Assembly (NCBI GenBank): GCA_943371025.1
Contig: CALRTC020000024.1
Location: 37,991-101,990, forward strand
Length of the DNA stretch: 64,000 bases
Source of the DNA: Niveispirillum sp943371025
GTDB lineage: Bacteria > Pseudomonadota > Alphaproteobacteria > Azospirillales > Azospirillaceae
Direction of reading: 5' to 3'
Positions 25,649 to 33,060 of the stretch are shown in pieces (positions within the stretch are counted from its first letter, which is position 1; the number at the start of each line of letters is the position of its first letter). Position numbers and translations under genes: made by a program. The notes beneath the pieces are model-generated. The model did not search any database. It was given only the letters and a program-made list of their open reading frames with translations, and was not told the DNA's origin.

Positions 25649-26535
25649 CCGACCGGATCCGCAGCTGGACCGAAGCCCCGTCCCACCCGCGCTTCACCCC
25701 GCCGCCGGGGGCCGTGGACGCCCATTGCCATGTGTTCGGCCCCATGGCGCAGTTCCCGTTCAGCCCCAAGGCCAAGTATCTGCCCCAGGATGCCGGCCCG
25801 GACATGCTGTTCGCCCTGCGCAAACACCTGGGCCTCAGCCGCAATGTCATCGTCCAGGCCAGTTGCCATGGCACCGACAATGCCGCCACCCTGAATGCCA
25901 TCGCCGTGTCGGAGGGCACCTGCCGCGGGGTAGCCGTGGTGGATCCCGCCATCGACGATGCGGAACTGGAATGGCTGCACGCGGGCGGCATCCGGGGCGT
26001 GCGCTTCAATTTTCTGAAGCGTCTGGTCGATGATGCGCCCAAGGACAAGTTCCTGGAGGTGGCGCGCCGTATCCAGCATCTGGGCTGGCATGTCGTTGTC
26101 TATTTCGAGGCCGACATTCTGGAGGAGTTGCGACCCTTCCTGGATGCCCTCCCTACCCCTGTGGTCGTTGACCATATGGGGCGGCCCGACGTGACACAAG
26201 GGCCGGCCGGCCCTGACATGCTGGCTTTTCGCCGTCTGCTGGACAGCCGTCCGGACATCTGGACCAAGGTCACCTGTCCCGACCGTCTGTCGGCGGCACC
26301 GGGCTGGGATGATTTCGCGGCGGCAGTGGCGCCACTGGTGGCGGATTACCCGGATCGCGTCCTGTGGGGCACGGACTGGCCGCATCCCAATATGGAAAAG
26401 AACATTCCCGATGACGGGCTGGTCGTGGACATGATCCCCCGTATCGCGCCGACGGCGACATTGCAGCACAAGCTGCTGGTCGCCAACCCGATGATCCTCT
26501 ACTGGCCGGAGGAAGCGATTCCGCCAGCACCCTGA
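25645..26535 (+). CDS. ligI: 2-pyrone-4,6-dicarboxylate hydrolase
   Basis: This 296-residue amidohydrolase-fold lactonase opens 2-pyrone-4,6-dicarboxylate to 4-oxalomesaconate, linking LigC to LigU and LigJ. Signatures are VDAHCHVFGP near the N-terminus, QASCHGTDNAATL, GIRGVRFNFLKRL, VVDHMGRPD and LWGTDWPHPN with the catalytic Asp. The enzyme of this family does not need a metal. It is the last gene of ligK-ligU-ligI and completes the set of pathway enzymes in this window. Confidence 0.95.
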   Translation: MTDRIRSWTEAPSHPRFTPPPGAVDAHCHVFGPMAQFPFSPKAKYLPQDAGPDMLFALRKHLGLSRNVIVQASCHGTDNAATLNAIAVSEGTCRGVAVVDPAIDDAELEWLHAGGIRGVRFNFLKRLVDDAPKDKFLEVARRIQHLGWHVVVYFEADILEELRPFLDALPTPVVVDHMGRPDVTQGPAGPDMLAFRRLLDSRPDIWTKVTCPDRLSAAPGWDDFAAAVAPLVADYPDRVLWGTDWPHPNMEKNIPDDGLVVDMIPRIAPTATLQHKLLVANPMILYWPEEAIPPAP

Positions 26536-26555
26536 TGGTGTGATCTTCCGGTTGT

Positions 26556-26571
26556 TTGCGCCGGCACAAAG
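26556..26571. promoter_or_regulatory. candidate NnrR-type box before nnrS
   Basis: TTGCGCCGGCACAAAG matches the pattern TTGCGCNGSSRCAAAG, also found twice before nosR. It lies 59 bases before nnrS. The TTGCG-N4-NNCAA core resembles NNR-type sites of alphaproteobacterial NO regulators. Confidence 0.6.
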
Positions 26572-26630
26572 GACGGGCGGTCCGAACGCGGTACAGGGTG
26601 AGAAACCCCTTGATGCCGCAGAGGACCGCC

Positions 26631-27836
26631 ATGACCGCCCATTTTGAGGAAATACCCCGCCCGACCGGTACCCGGCTGGCCTTGTTCGCCTATGGTTTTC
26701 GTCCTTTCTTCCTGGCGGCTGGGCTGCACGCAATCATCATGTTGGGCCTGTGGCTGATGGTGCTGCATACCGGTCGATGGCCGACGCAACTGGGCAATCC
26801 AGCGGCCTGGCATGGGCATGAGATGCTGTTCGGCTTTGCCGCCGCCGCCATCGCCGGCTTTCTGCTGACCGCCGTGCCCAACTGGACGGGGGAACGCGGC
26901 TATGCGGGAAGGCGCCTGATGGCGCTGACGGGGCTGTGGCTGGCGGGCCGGCTGGCGCTCAACCCCATCGCCCCCTTGCCGGCGTTGCCGGGGGCCATCA
27001 TTGATCTGGCCTTCTTCCCCGCCCTGTGCGCCATGGTGCTGCCCTCCATCATCAAGGCGCGCAATCGTCGCAACTATGTGATGGTGCTGTTGCTGGCCCT
27101 GCTGACGGCGGCCAGTGCGCTGTACCATGCCGACCGGCTGGATTGGTTGCCCGGTATCTGGACGCGGGGGCGCACGCTGGGCATCGACATGGTGCTGTTG
27201 ATGGTGGCCCTGATCAGCGGGCGCATCGTCCCCTCCTTCACCGTCAGTGCGCTGAAGCGTGTCGGCCGCAAGGTGGCGGTGGCGCCCTTCGGCTGGCCCG
27301 ACCGGCTGGCCTTGGGGTCTGTGGCCCTGCTGGCCCTGGCCGACATGGTTCAGCCCGACGGGCTGTTGCCTGGATTGGCGGCCCTGCTGGCCGGGATCGC
27401 ACATGCCTGGCGCCTGTCGCGCTGGCAGGGACTGAAGACGCTGGACCAGCCGATCCTGTGGGTGCTTCATCTGGCCTATGTCTGGATACCGGCGGGGCTG
27501 CTGCTGAAGGCGGCATGGCTGCTGGCCGGTGCCGATATCGGCCAGGGCTGGATCCACGCCATCACGGCGGGAGCCTTCGCCACTATGATTGTGGCGGTGA
27601 TGAGCCGTGCTGCCCTGGGCCATACGGGACGTGACATCGTGGCGGCGCGGCCGACGGTGGCCGCCTATCTGCTGCTGACGGGTGGCGCCCTGGTCCGGGT
27701 GCTGGCGCCGCTGCTGCCCGATCTGCGGCTGGCCTACAGCATCGCTGGCAGCTTCTGGCTGGCAGCCTTCCTGCTGTTCGTCTTCGTCTATGCCCCCATC
27801 CTGGTGATGCGCCGCGCCGATGGACGGCCGGGATGA
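26631..27836 (+). CDS. nnrS: NnrS family haem-copper membrane protein
   Basis: This 401-residue integral membrane protein has about 12 helices and matches NnrS, which protects against nitric oxide stress and binds haem and copper in Rhodobacter. The N-terminal FAYGFRPFFLAAGLHA, WHGHEMLFGFAAAAIAGFLLTAVPNWTG, GRIVPSFT and MSRAALGHTGR blocks are characteristic. The start at 26631 follows AGAGGA; an ATG at 26613 is the alternative. It overlaps the following Crp/Fnr gene by four bases, and a candidate NO-regulator box lies upstream. Confidence 0.93.
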   Translation: MTAHFEEIPRPTGTRLALFAYGFRPFFLAAGLHAIIMLGLWLMVLHTGRWPTQLGNPAAWHGHEMLFGFAAAAIAGFLLTAVPNWTGERGYAGRRLMALTGLWLAGRLALNPIAPLPALPGAIIDLAFFPALCAMVLPSIIKARNRRNYVMVLLLALLTAASALYHADRLDWLPGIWTRGRTLGIDMVLLMVALISGRIVPSFTVSALKRVGRKVAVAPFGWPDRLALGSVALLALADMVQPDGLLPGLAALLAGIAHAWRLSRWQGLKTLDQPILWVLHLAYVWIPAGLLLKAAWLLAGADIGQGWIHAITAGAFATMIVAVMSRAALGHTGRDIVAARPTVAAYLLLTGGALVRVLAPLLPDLRLAYSIAGSFWLAAFLLFVFVYAPILVMRRADGRPG

Positions 27837-28615
27837 ACGGGAATGGGCTTTTGCGCAGCGATGGGTCTATGCTGCCCGCCCCCGTTGCGAACGGTCAGGC
27901 GGAAATGATGGACAAGCTGAAACCCGATCCCTCGCTGCTGCGCCCCATGCGCATGTTCGCGGGCCTGGACGCCCAGGCCCTGCGCGCGGTAACGGAGCAA
28001 GGCCAGGCGCGGCTGGTGCCCAAGGGCAGCACAGTGTTCAAGCAGGGCGACCCGGCCACCACCTGCCACGCCCTGATTGACGGCCGCATCAAGATCCAGC
28101 ACGCCAGCCCCGACGGTCAGCAGATGGTGGTGCAGTTCGTCGGGCCGGGGGAAATGTATGGCACGCTGGCCATGTTCCTCTCTGGCTATCCCGGCGATGC
28201 CCTGGCCGTGACTGACAGTGTGGAATTGGTCTGGACGGTGGAGACGATGAAGGCGCTGATGCTGGCCCACCCGCAGATCGCCATGAATACCATGGCGATG
28301 CTGGGGGACCGGCTGGAGGACTTGCAGACCCGCGTGCGGCAATTGTCGACGCAGCGCGTGGAGCGACGCGTGGCCTATGCCTTGCTGCGCCTGGCCCGGC
28401 AGGCCGGGCGGGAGGTGTCAACGGGGGTGGAGATCAGCTTCCCCCTGACCCGCCAGGATCTGGCGGAAATGACGGGCACCACGCTGCATACGGTCAGCCG
28501 CATCCTGTCAGCCTGGGAAACAAACGGTATCACGGCGGGCGGGCGGCAGCAGATCGTGGTGGTCAAGCCAGACACGCTGGTTGCCATCGCTGAAGACCTG
28601 CCATTGCCACCCTGA
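27833..28615 (+). CDS. nnrR: Crp/Fnr family regulator, NnrR-like
   Basis: This 260-residue regulator has a cyclic-nucleotide-like N-terminal domain (FKQGDPATTCHALIDGRIKI) and a C-terminal helix-turn-helix (LTRQDLAEMTGTTLHTVSRILSAWE) whose TVSR recognition helix is FNR-like. It has no N-terminal four-Cys cluster, so it is not a classic oxygen sensor. Linkage to nnrS by a four-base overlap points to the NnrR/NNR group that responds to nitric oxide. The actual start could be an internal ATG around residue 13, 25 or 26. It ends three bases before the convergent regulator gene. Confidence 0.82.
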   Translation: MNGNGLLRSDGSMLPAPVANGQAEMMDKLKPDPSLLRPMRMFAGLDAQALRAVTEQGQARLVPKGSTVFKQGDPATTCHALIDGRIKIQHASPDGQQMVVQFVGPGEMYGTLAMFLSGYPGDALAVTDSVELVWTVETMKALMLAHPQIAMNTMAMLGDRLEDLQTRVRQLSTQRVERRVAYALLRLARQAGREVSTGVEISFPLTRQDLAEMTGTTLHTVSRILSAWETNGITAGGRQQIVVVKPDTLVAIAEDLPLPP

Positions 28616-28618
28616 TCC

Positions 28619-29401
28619 CTACTCGGCCAGGATGGACAGCGGCCCTTCGGCCGCGTCGATCAGGGGATCGGGCCGGGAAAATGCCGTCAGCTGCTCCCGA
28701 TCCTCAATCAGCAGTCGGTTGCCCTGAACCGACAGTCCATGCGCGCGCAGGGTGGAGAAGGCGCGGGAAAGGTTTTCCGCCGTCATCCCCAGACGCGATG
28801 CCAGGGTGCGTTTGTCGAAGGGCAGCACCACTTCGTCCCTCGTCGCAGCAAGACCAAGCACATAGCAGCCCAGCCGCTGCACCCCGGTGCGCAGTTTCAG
28901 ATCCTTGATCTGCCGGACCAGTCGGCGAAAATACTGGGCGAGCTCCGCCATCACCGGCGCCGACAGGCCTGGGTCGGCAGCGACCGCCCGGCGAAACGGA
29001 CCCGTCTCCAGCAACAGGATGCGGGCTGGCGACAGGGTGCGCGCAGACATCAGATAGGGAGCATCGGTCAGTGCGGCAGCCAGGATGAAGCTGTCGACCG
29101 GAAACAAGGTTTCCACGACGGCTTCATTATCGTCCTGGTCGCGGGCGAACAGTTCGACCGCTCCTTCCAGCAGGATCATCAGGAAGTCGGCGTGATCACC
29201 TTCCCGGAACAGCAGGGTGCCGCGTGGATATCGCTGCAACGATCCGCGCGACACCAGGGCAGCCAACTGCACCTCCGTCACTGACCGGAACATGGGTAGG
29301 CTACGGATCAGGGGCAGATCATCAGGTTTCATTGTCGGCACGCTGAATAGGCGGTCAATCGGATTGGGCGACAGGAATTGATTAAAATCAAGACATGCCA
29401 T
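28619..29401 (-). CDS. Crp/Fnr family regulator, DNR-like
   Basis: This is a second, different Crp/Fnr protein of up to 260 residues; an internal start (MKPDDLPL at 29332) would give 237. It has the beta-roll (RYPRGTLLFREGDHADFLMILLEGAVELF), a long dimer helix and a helix-turn-helix (DKRTLASRLGMTAENLSRAFSTLRAHG) similar to DNR-type regulators. No cysteine cluster is present. It faces the NnrR-like gene tail to tail. Because the FNR/DNR-type box before nosR differs from the three NNR-type boxes, each regulator may own one motif class, but this is inference. Confidence 0.75.
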   Translation of the reverse strand: MACLDFNQFLSPNPIDRLFSVPTMKPDDLPLIRSLPMFRSVTEVQLAALVSRGSLQRYPRGTLLFREGDHADFLMILLEGAVELFARDQDDNEAVVETLFPVDSFILAAALTDAPYLMSARTLSPARILLLETGPFRRAVAADPGLSAPVMAELAQYFRRLVRQIKDLKLRTGVQRLGCYVLGLAATRDEVVLPFDKRTLASRLGMTAENLSRAFSTLRAHGLSVQGNRLLIEDREQLTAFSRPDPLIDAAEGPLSILAE

Positions 29402-29518
29402 GGCAAAGTAAGCATAGCGCTTTGGTAAGGCACTGCCCCTGTCCGCGTCAACATGAACCCTGTCCTGTACAAATAGCCCTTGTTGCCTATTAAAGCCTAT
29501 CCCTTGTTTCCGGTCAGA

Positions 29519-30199
29519 TCAGAAGCCAAAGGTCGTGTGTGGCGACACGTCGGCATGGCGTGGGAACAGGACATTGTTTTCAAGATGCACATGCTCCTCC
29601 GCTTCCTGAGTGAAGTGTTGCAGCGTGCTGTACAGTGCCCGCCAAGTCGCGCAGGCCCGCACCGGCGGCGTGAAATCCCGGGTCAGCGCCCGCATCTGAT
29701 GCAGTTGTCGGGCGAACGTCTCGTGTTCCTCCGCCATGCAGGCGATGGGTGCGGCAATGAAGGGCGATCCGCCGGAAAGCATCAGGGGGAACAGCACCTT
29801 TTCCTCCTTCTGCATATGCTCCTCCAACTCCTCCGACACCTGACGCAGCAGGGTGTTCAGACCTTTGGGGCAGTCCGGATGCTGGCCATGCACACTTTCC
29901 ACCTTCTTCGACAGGAACAACAGCTCTTCCAGTTCACGGCGGTGGCCGGCGTGGAACCGTTCCAGCAGCAGGGCGATAAGGGCGGTATCGGGCAGGGTTG
30001 CCGGAACCTCGCCGCCCTCCGCTGCCTGGTCCATCAGTTCACGCAGCAGCCCGTCAGGGTCCAGATCGCGGGCCGTGGCGGCATCGGCCAACGACTGGCC
30101 GCCCCCGCAACAGAAATCGATGTCATGGCGGCGAAAAATGGCGGTGGCGCCGGGATAGGTGGCGGCGAACAGCGAAACCGGTTGCGTCAGCGAGGACAT
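29519..30199 (-). CDS. ytfE: iron-sulfur cluster repair di-iron protein (RIC; YtfE/ScdA/DnrN)
   Basis: This 226-residue cytoplasmic protein repairs Fe-S clusters damaged by nitric oxide or peroxide. The N-terminal ScdA domain has the HDIDFCCGGG motif, and the C-terminal hemerythrin-like domain has the His/Glu ligands in HAGHRRELEELL, EELEEHMQKEEKVLFP, MAEEHE and EEHVHLENNVLFPRH. The start at 30199 gives the normal family length. It lies 40 bases after a small Cys/Gly-tailed gene and is probably co-transcribed with it from the promoter near 30560. Confidence 0.92.
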   Translation of the reverse strand: MSSLTQPVSLFAATYPGATAIFRRHDIDFCCGGGQSLADAATARDLDPDGLLRELMDQAAEGGEVPATLPDTALIALLLERFHAGHRRELEELLFLSKKVESVHGQHPDCPKGLNTLLRQVSEELEEHMQKEEKVLFPLMLSGGSPFIAAPIACMAEEHETFARQLHQMRALTRDFTPPVRACATWRALYSTLQHFTQEAEEHVHLENNVLFPRHADVSPHTTFGF

Positions 30200-30239
30200 G
30201 GGTTGATCTCGGCCAAGGTGTGACAGGAAGGGGGAAGGC

Positions 30240-30488
30240 TCAGCCGCCACAACGGCCGCCGCAGCAGCCGCCGTCACGGACGGGCAGGTCCGCGAAGGAC
30301 ACACGGGTCATGCCGGGTGCCGGGAACAGGCCCTGCAGCCGGTTCAGCAATTTTTCTGCCACCAGGGTGTCCGGGCATTCATCAATGGCGCAGATGACGG
30401 AACCATCCGCCTGTTCACCGGGAACGCCATCGGATGGCAGCAGGCTGTGCGCGGAATCGCGGCGGAAATGGACGATCTCGGTCTTCAT
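30240..30488 (-). CDS. small protein with CCGGRCGG tail, NO-response context
   Basis: This 82-residue protein begins MKTEIVHFRRDSAHSLLPSDG, has a central VICAIDECPDTLVAEKLLNRLQGL helix region and ends DGGCCGGRCGG. I do not recognise a family. The C-terminal three Cys in a Gly-rich tail could bind a metal or a cluster, or mark it for such a partner. It starts about 72 bases from an NNR-type box and precedes the RIC gene on the same strand, so a role in NO or metal stress is a fair inference. The start at 30488 has AAAGG about ten bases upstream. Confidence 0.65.
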   Translation of the reverse strand: MKTEIVHFRRDSAHSLLPSDGVPGEQADGSVICAIDECPDTLVAEKLLNRLQGLFPAPGMTRVSFADLPVRDGGCCGGRCGG

Positions 30489-30559
30489 GGGCGAACCTTT
30501 TTCGGCCTCGGGATGGATCAAAGCGACCGCATGCCAACAGAAAGGCCCCTGCCCGGTCG

Positions 30560-30575
30560 TTGCGCTGGGGCAAAG
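30560..30575 (+). promoter_or_regulatory. candidate NnrR-type box, RIC-side copy
   Basis: TTGCGCTGGGGCAAAG matches TTGCGCNGSSRCAAAG and is followed by AGCG. It lies 71 bases from the start of the small gene at 30488 and about 230 bases from nosR, so it more likely serves the RIC unit. Confidence 0.6.
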
Positions 30576-30647
30576 AGCGGGATGAAAAGCGGGAAACCCG
30601 TCGCCTCGATTTTCAGCGACCCCGGGAAAAGCCGTTTCCTTCTCGCT

Positions 30648-30663
30648 CTTTGCGGCTGCGCAA
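30648..30663 (-). promoter_or_regulatory. candidate NnrR-type box, nos-side copy
   Basis: On the minus strand this reads TTGCGCAGCCGCAAAG, followed by AGCG. On the plus strand it is a 7-bp inverted repeat with a 4-base spacer (30648-30665). Over 20 bases it matches the 30560 copy at 17 positions, in opposite orientation. Confidence 0.62.
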
Positions 30664-30727
30664 AGAAGCGTGCCCCTGGCCGCGCTACCGATGGGACGAC
30701 GGAATTGACCGAAGTTGACTGACCGAA

Positions 30728-30741
30728 TTGATCGAGGTCAA
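30728..30741. promoter_or_regulatory. FNR/DNR-type box of the nosR promoter
   Basis: TTGATCGAGGTCAA fits the TTGAT-N4-ATCAA family with one change. Its centre is about 40 bases before the start site expected from the TAATAA -10 at 30762-30767, the normal place for a class II FNR-type activator. This predicts anaerobic or NO-dependent activation of nos. Confidence 0.72.
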
Positions 30742-30802
30742 ATACAGTATCGGCAGGTCTGTAATAAAGCTTCGTTCAGAGATCAGATAAGGCTATTGAC
30801 AA

Positions 30803-33007
30803 ATGTCAAATCAACGCTTGTCATTTTTAAATTACCTTGGATCTCCGAATATTATGTTCGGAGTCGCGCTGATTATTTTGTCTATTTTTTTGGTATGTGG
30901 TGATTCTTTTGCAAAAGAGCCTCGCGTCGATAACTATTTATCCAAGGTCAAGCCCTCTGATCTCTTTCCAGAGGGCGAACGCTTCGGAACCCGCAGTGAC
31001 AAGGCGCCGGCATTCCCCGTCTTCAAGGGGGAAACGCTGCTGGGCTTTGCCTATCTGACGTCGGATTTTGTGGACACCACAGGCTATTCCGGTCGGCCCA
31101 TCGATGTGATGGTGGGATTGACGCCAGACGGCGTGATCAAGGGTGCCAGGCTGGTCGATCACCACGAGCCGATCGTGCTGGTCGGCATTCCTGTTGCCAA
31201 GGTACAGGCCTTTATTGACGGCTATGTCGGACGCAACGTCTTCGATCCCGCGCTGACCAACGGGGCCAAGCCGCCGGTCGACATCGTGTCGGGGGCCACC
31301 GTCACGGTGATGGTGATCGGTGACAGCCTGCTGCGGTCGGGCCGCAAATTGTCCCAGGCGCTGACGGGCGCGACGGAGACGGCCAATGCCGCCCCTGCCC
31401 GCCGGATTGATGAAAACCGACGCGACATCGCGGCATGGGAGACGCTGATCGGTGACGGTTCCGTTCGCCGGCTGGTACTGACCGTCGGCGATGTCAACGC
31501 GGCCTTTGCGAAATCCGGTAACGCCGCGGCCGCGGCCCGCCCGGAACCTGGTCCTGATGACGAGACCTTCATCGAGCTTTATGCCGGTCTCGTCACCATC
31601 CCCACCGTCGGCCGCAGCCTGCTGGGCGACACAGAGTTTGAGGCTTTGCGCGCCCGGCTGAAACCGGGGCAGCAGGCCCTGCTGATTGCCGCCCGCGGGC
31701 GCTATTCCTTCAAGGGATCGGGCTATGTGCGCGGTGGAATCTTTGACCGGGTCGAGTTGATCCAGGGCGAGGCGGGCACCCGCTTCCGTGACAAGAACCA
31801 TAAGCGGTTGGGCGCACTGGCCGCTGACGGTGCCCCGGACCTGCCCGAGATCGGCCTGTTCACCGTACCGGACAATATGGTGTTCGATCCGGCACAGCCC
31901 TGGCGCCTGCAACTGCTGGTGCAGCGGGCCACGGCGGCGCTGGAGAAAAGTTTCGTCACCTTCGATCTGGGCTACATTCCACCCGAAATCTATCTGACCA
32001 ATGCGCCACAGGCCTCCGCCGCAGCCACCACCAGTACCGAGGTGGAAGCCGCACAGGATGTGCCGCTGTGGCAGCGGGTCTGGAACAACCGCCGCGTCGA
32101 TATCGTGCTGACGGCACTGGCTGTGCTGGCGGTGACGGGCATCTTCTTCTTCCAGGATTTTCTGGTCCGCCGGCCGAAGCTCTATGCCCGCACCCGCATG
32201 GCCGTGCTGCTGTTCACCCTGTTCTATCTGGGCTGGTACGCCCATGCCCAGCTGTCCGTCGTCAATGTCCTGACCTTCGTGGACGCCATGCGCCATGATT
32301 TCCGCTGGGACTATTTCATGATGGATCCGCTGCTGTTCCTGCTCTGGTTCTCGGTGGCGGCATCCCTGCTGTTCTGGGGTCGGGGGGCCTTCTGTGGCTG
32401 GCTATGCCCGTTCGGCGCCCTGCAGGAACTGTCCAACAAGCTGGCCAAGAAACTACGCGTGCCGCAGATCAAGGTGCCGTTTGCCGTGCATGAACGGCTC
32501 TGGCCTCTGAAATACATGATCTTCCTGATGATTTTCGGCCTGTCGCTGCACAGCCTATCGGATGCGGAACGGGTAGCGGAGGTGGAGCCGTTCAAGACCG
32601 CCATCATCCTGCATTTCATCCGCGACTGGTGGTTCGTGCTGTTCGCCGCTGCCCTGGTCCTGGCTGGACTGTTCATCGAACGCTTCTTCTGCCGCTATCT
32701 CTGCCCGCTGGGCGCGGCCCTGGCCATTCCCGGCCGGATGCGGATGTTCAACTGGCTGCGGCGGTATCGGGAATGCGGCAATCCCTGTCATCGCTGCGCC
32801 ATTGAATGCCCGGTGCAGGCCATCCATCCCGACGGCCGCATCAATCCCAACGAATGCATTCAGTGCCTGCATTGCCAGGTTCTCTACAACCACACGCAAG
32901 TTTGCCCGGTGGTGGTAGCCCGCCTGAAGAAGGCGGAACGCCAGGCCGCCGTCATGACCTCCGATCCGCGGCGGGCCAAGTATCCCGTGCCGCCCACCGC
33001 CGAGTGA
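30803..33007 (+). CDS. nosR: NosR, membrane flavo-iron-sulfur protein for N2O reduction
   Basis: This 734-residue inner-membrane protein supplies electrons to NosZ and is needed for nos expression and activity. A hydrophobic signal segment at residues 18-37 is followed by a periplasmic FMN-binding domain with SGAT at 163-166, where T166 should carry covalent FMN. Several membrane helices follow, with CGWLCPFGALQE and CRYLCPLGAALAIP. The C-terminus has a two-[4Fe-4S] ferredoxin region (CGNPCHRCAIECP, CIQCLHCQVLYN). AAGG lies ten bases before the 30803 ATG; an ATG at 30854 would start directly at the signal peptide. The first 150 bases are clearly AT-rich. Confidence 0.95.
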   Translation: MSNQRLSFLNYLGSPNIMFGVALIILSIFLVCGDSFAKEPRVDNYLSKVKPSDLFPEGERFGTRSDKAPAFPVFKGETLLGFAYLTSDFVDTTGYSGRPIDVMVGLTPDGVIKGARLVDHHEPIVLVGIPVAKVQAFIDGYVGRNVFDPALTNGAKPPVDIVSGATVTVMVIGDSLLRSGRKLSQALTGATETANAAPARRIDENRRDIAAWETLIGDGSVRRLVLTVGDVNAAFAKSGNAAAAARPEPGPDDETFIELYAGLVTIPTVGRSLLGDTEFEALRARLKPGQQALLIAARGRYSFKGSGYVRGGIFDRVELIQGEAGTRFRDKNHKRLGALAADGAPDLPEIGLFTVPDNMVFDPAQPWRLQLLVQRATAALEKSFVTFDLGYIPPEIYLTNAPQASAAATTSTEVEAAQDVPLWQRVWNNRRVDIVLTALAVLAVTGIFFFQDFLVRRPKLYARTRMAVLLFTLFYLGWYAHAQLSVVNVLTFVDAMRHDFRWDYFMMDPLLFLLWFSVAASLLFWGRGAFCGWLCPFGALQELSNKLAKKLRVPQIKVPFAVHERLWPLKYMIFLMIFGLSLHSLSDAERVAEVEPFKTAIILHFIRDWWFVLFAAALVLAGLFIERFFCRYLCPLGAALAIPGRMRMFNWLRRYRECGNPCHRCAIECPVQAIHPDGRINPNECIQCLHCQVLYNHTQVCPVVVARLKKAERQAAVMTSDPRRAKYPVPPTAE

Positions 33008-33060
33008 TCCCTCCTTCTCATCCCCCCGCCCGTCGGCGGGGCAACCACGGAGCTGTAACA

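Larger units (their letters stand above)
30489..30802. promoter_or_regulatory. 314-base divergent control region between the RIC unit and nosR
   Basis: No gene is supported here. It contains two inverted copies of an NNR-type box (30560-30575 and 30648-30663, with shared AAAGAGCG flanks), an FNR/DNR-type box (30728-30741) and a -10-like TAATAA at 30762-30767. From about 30715 the base composition becomes AT-rich and stays so into nosR. Confidence 0.65.

Noticed and set aside
30796..30809. TTGACAAATGTCAA as the main activator box for nosR
   Set aside because: It covers the likely start codon and lies after the predicted transcription start. The box at 30728 has the right spacing.
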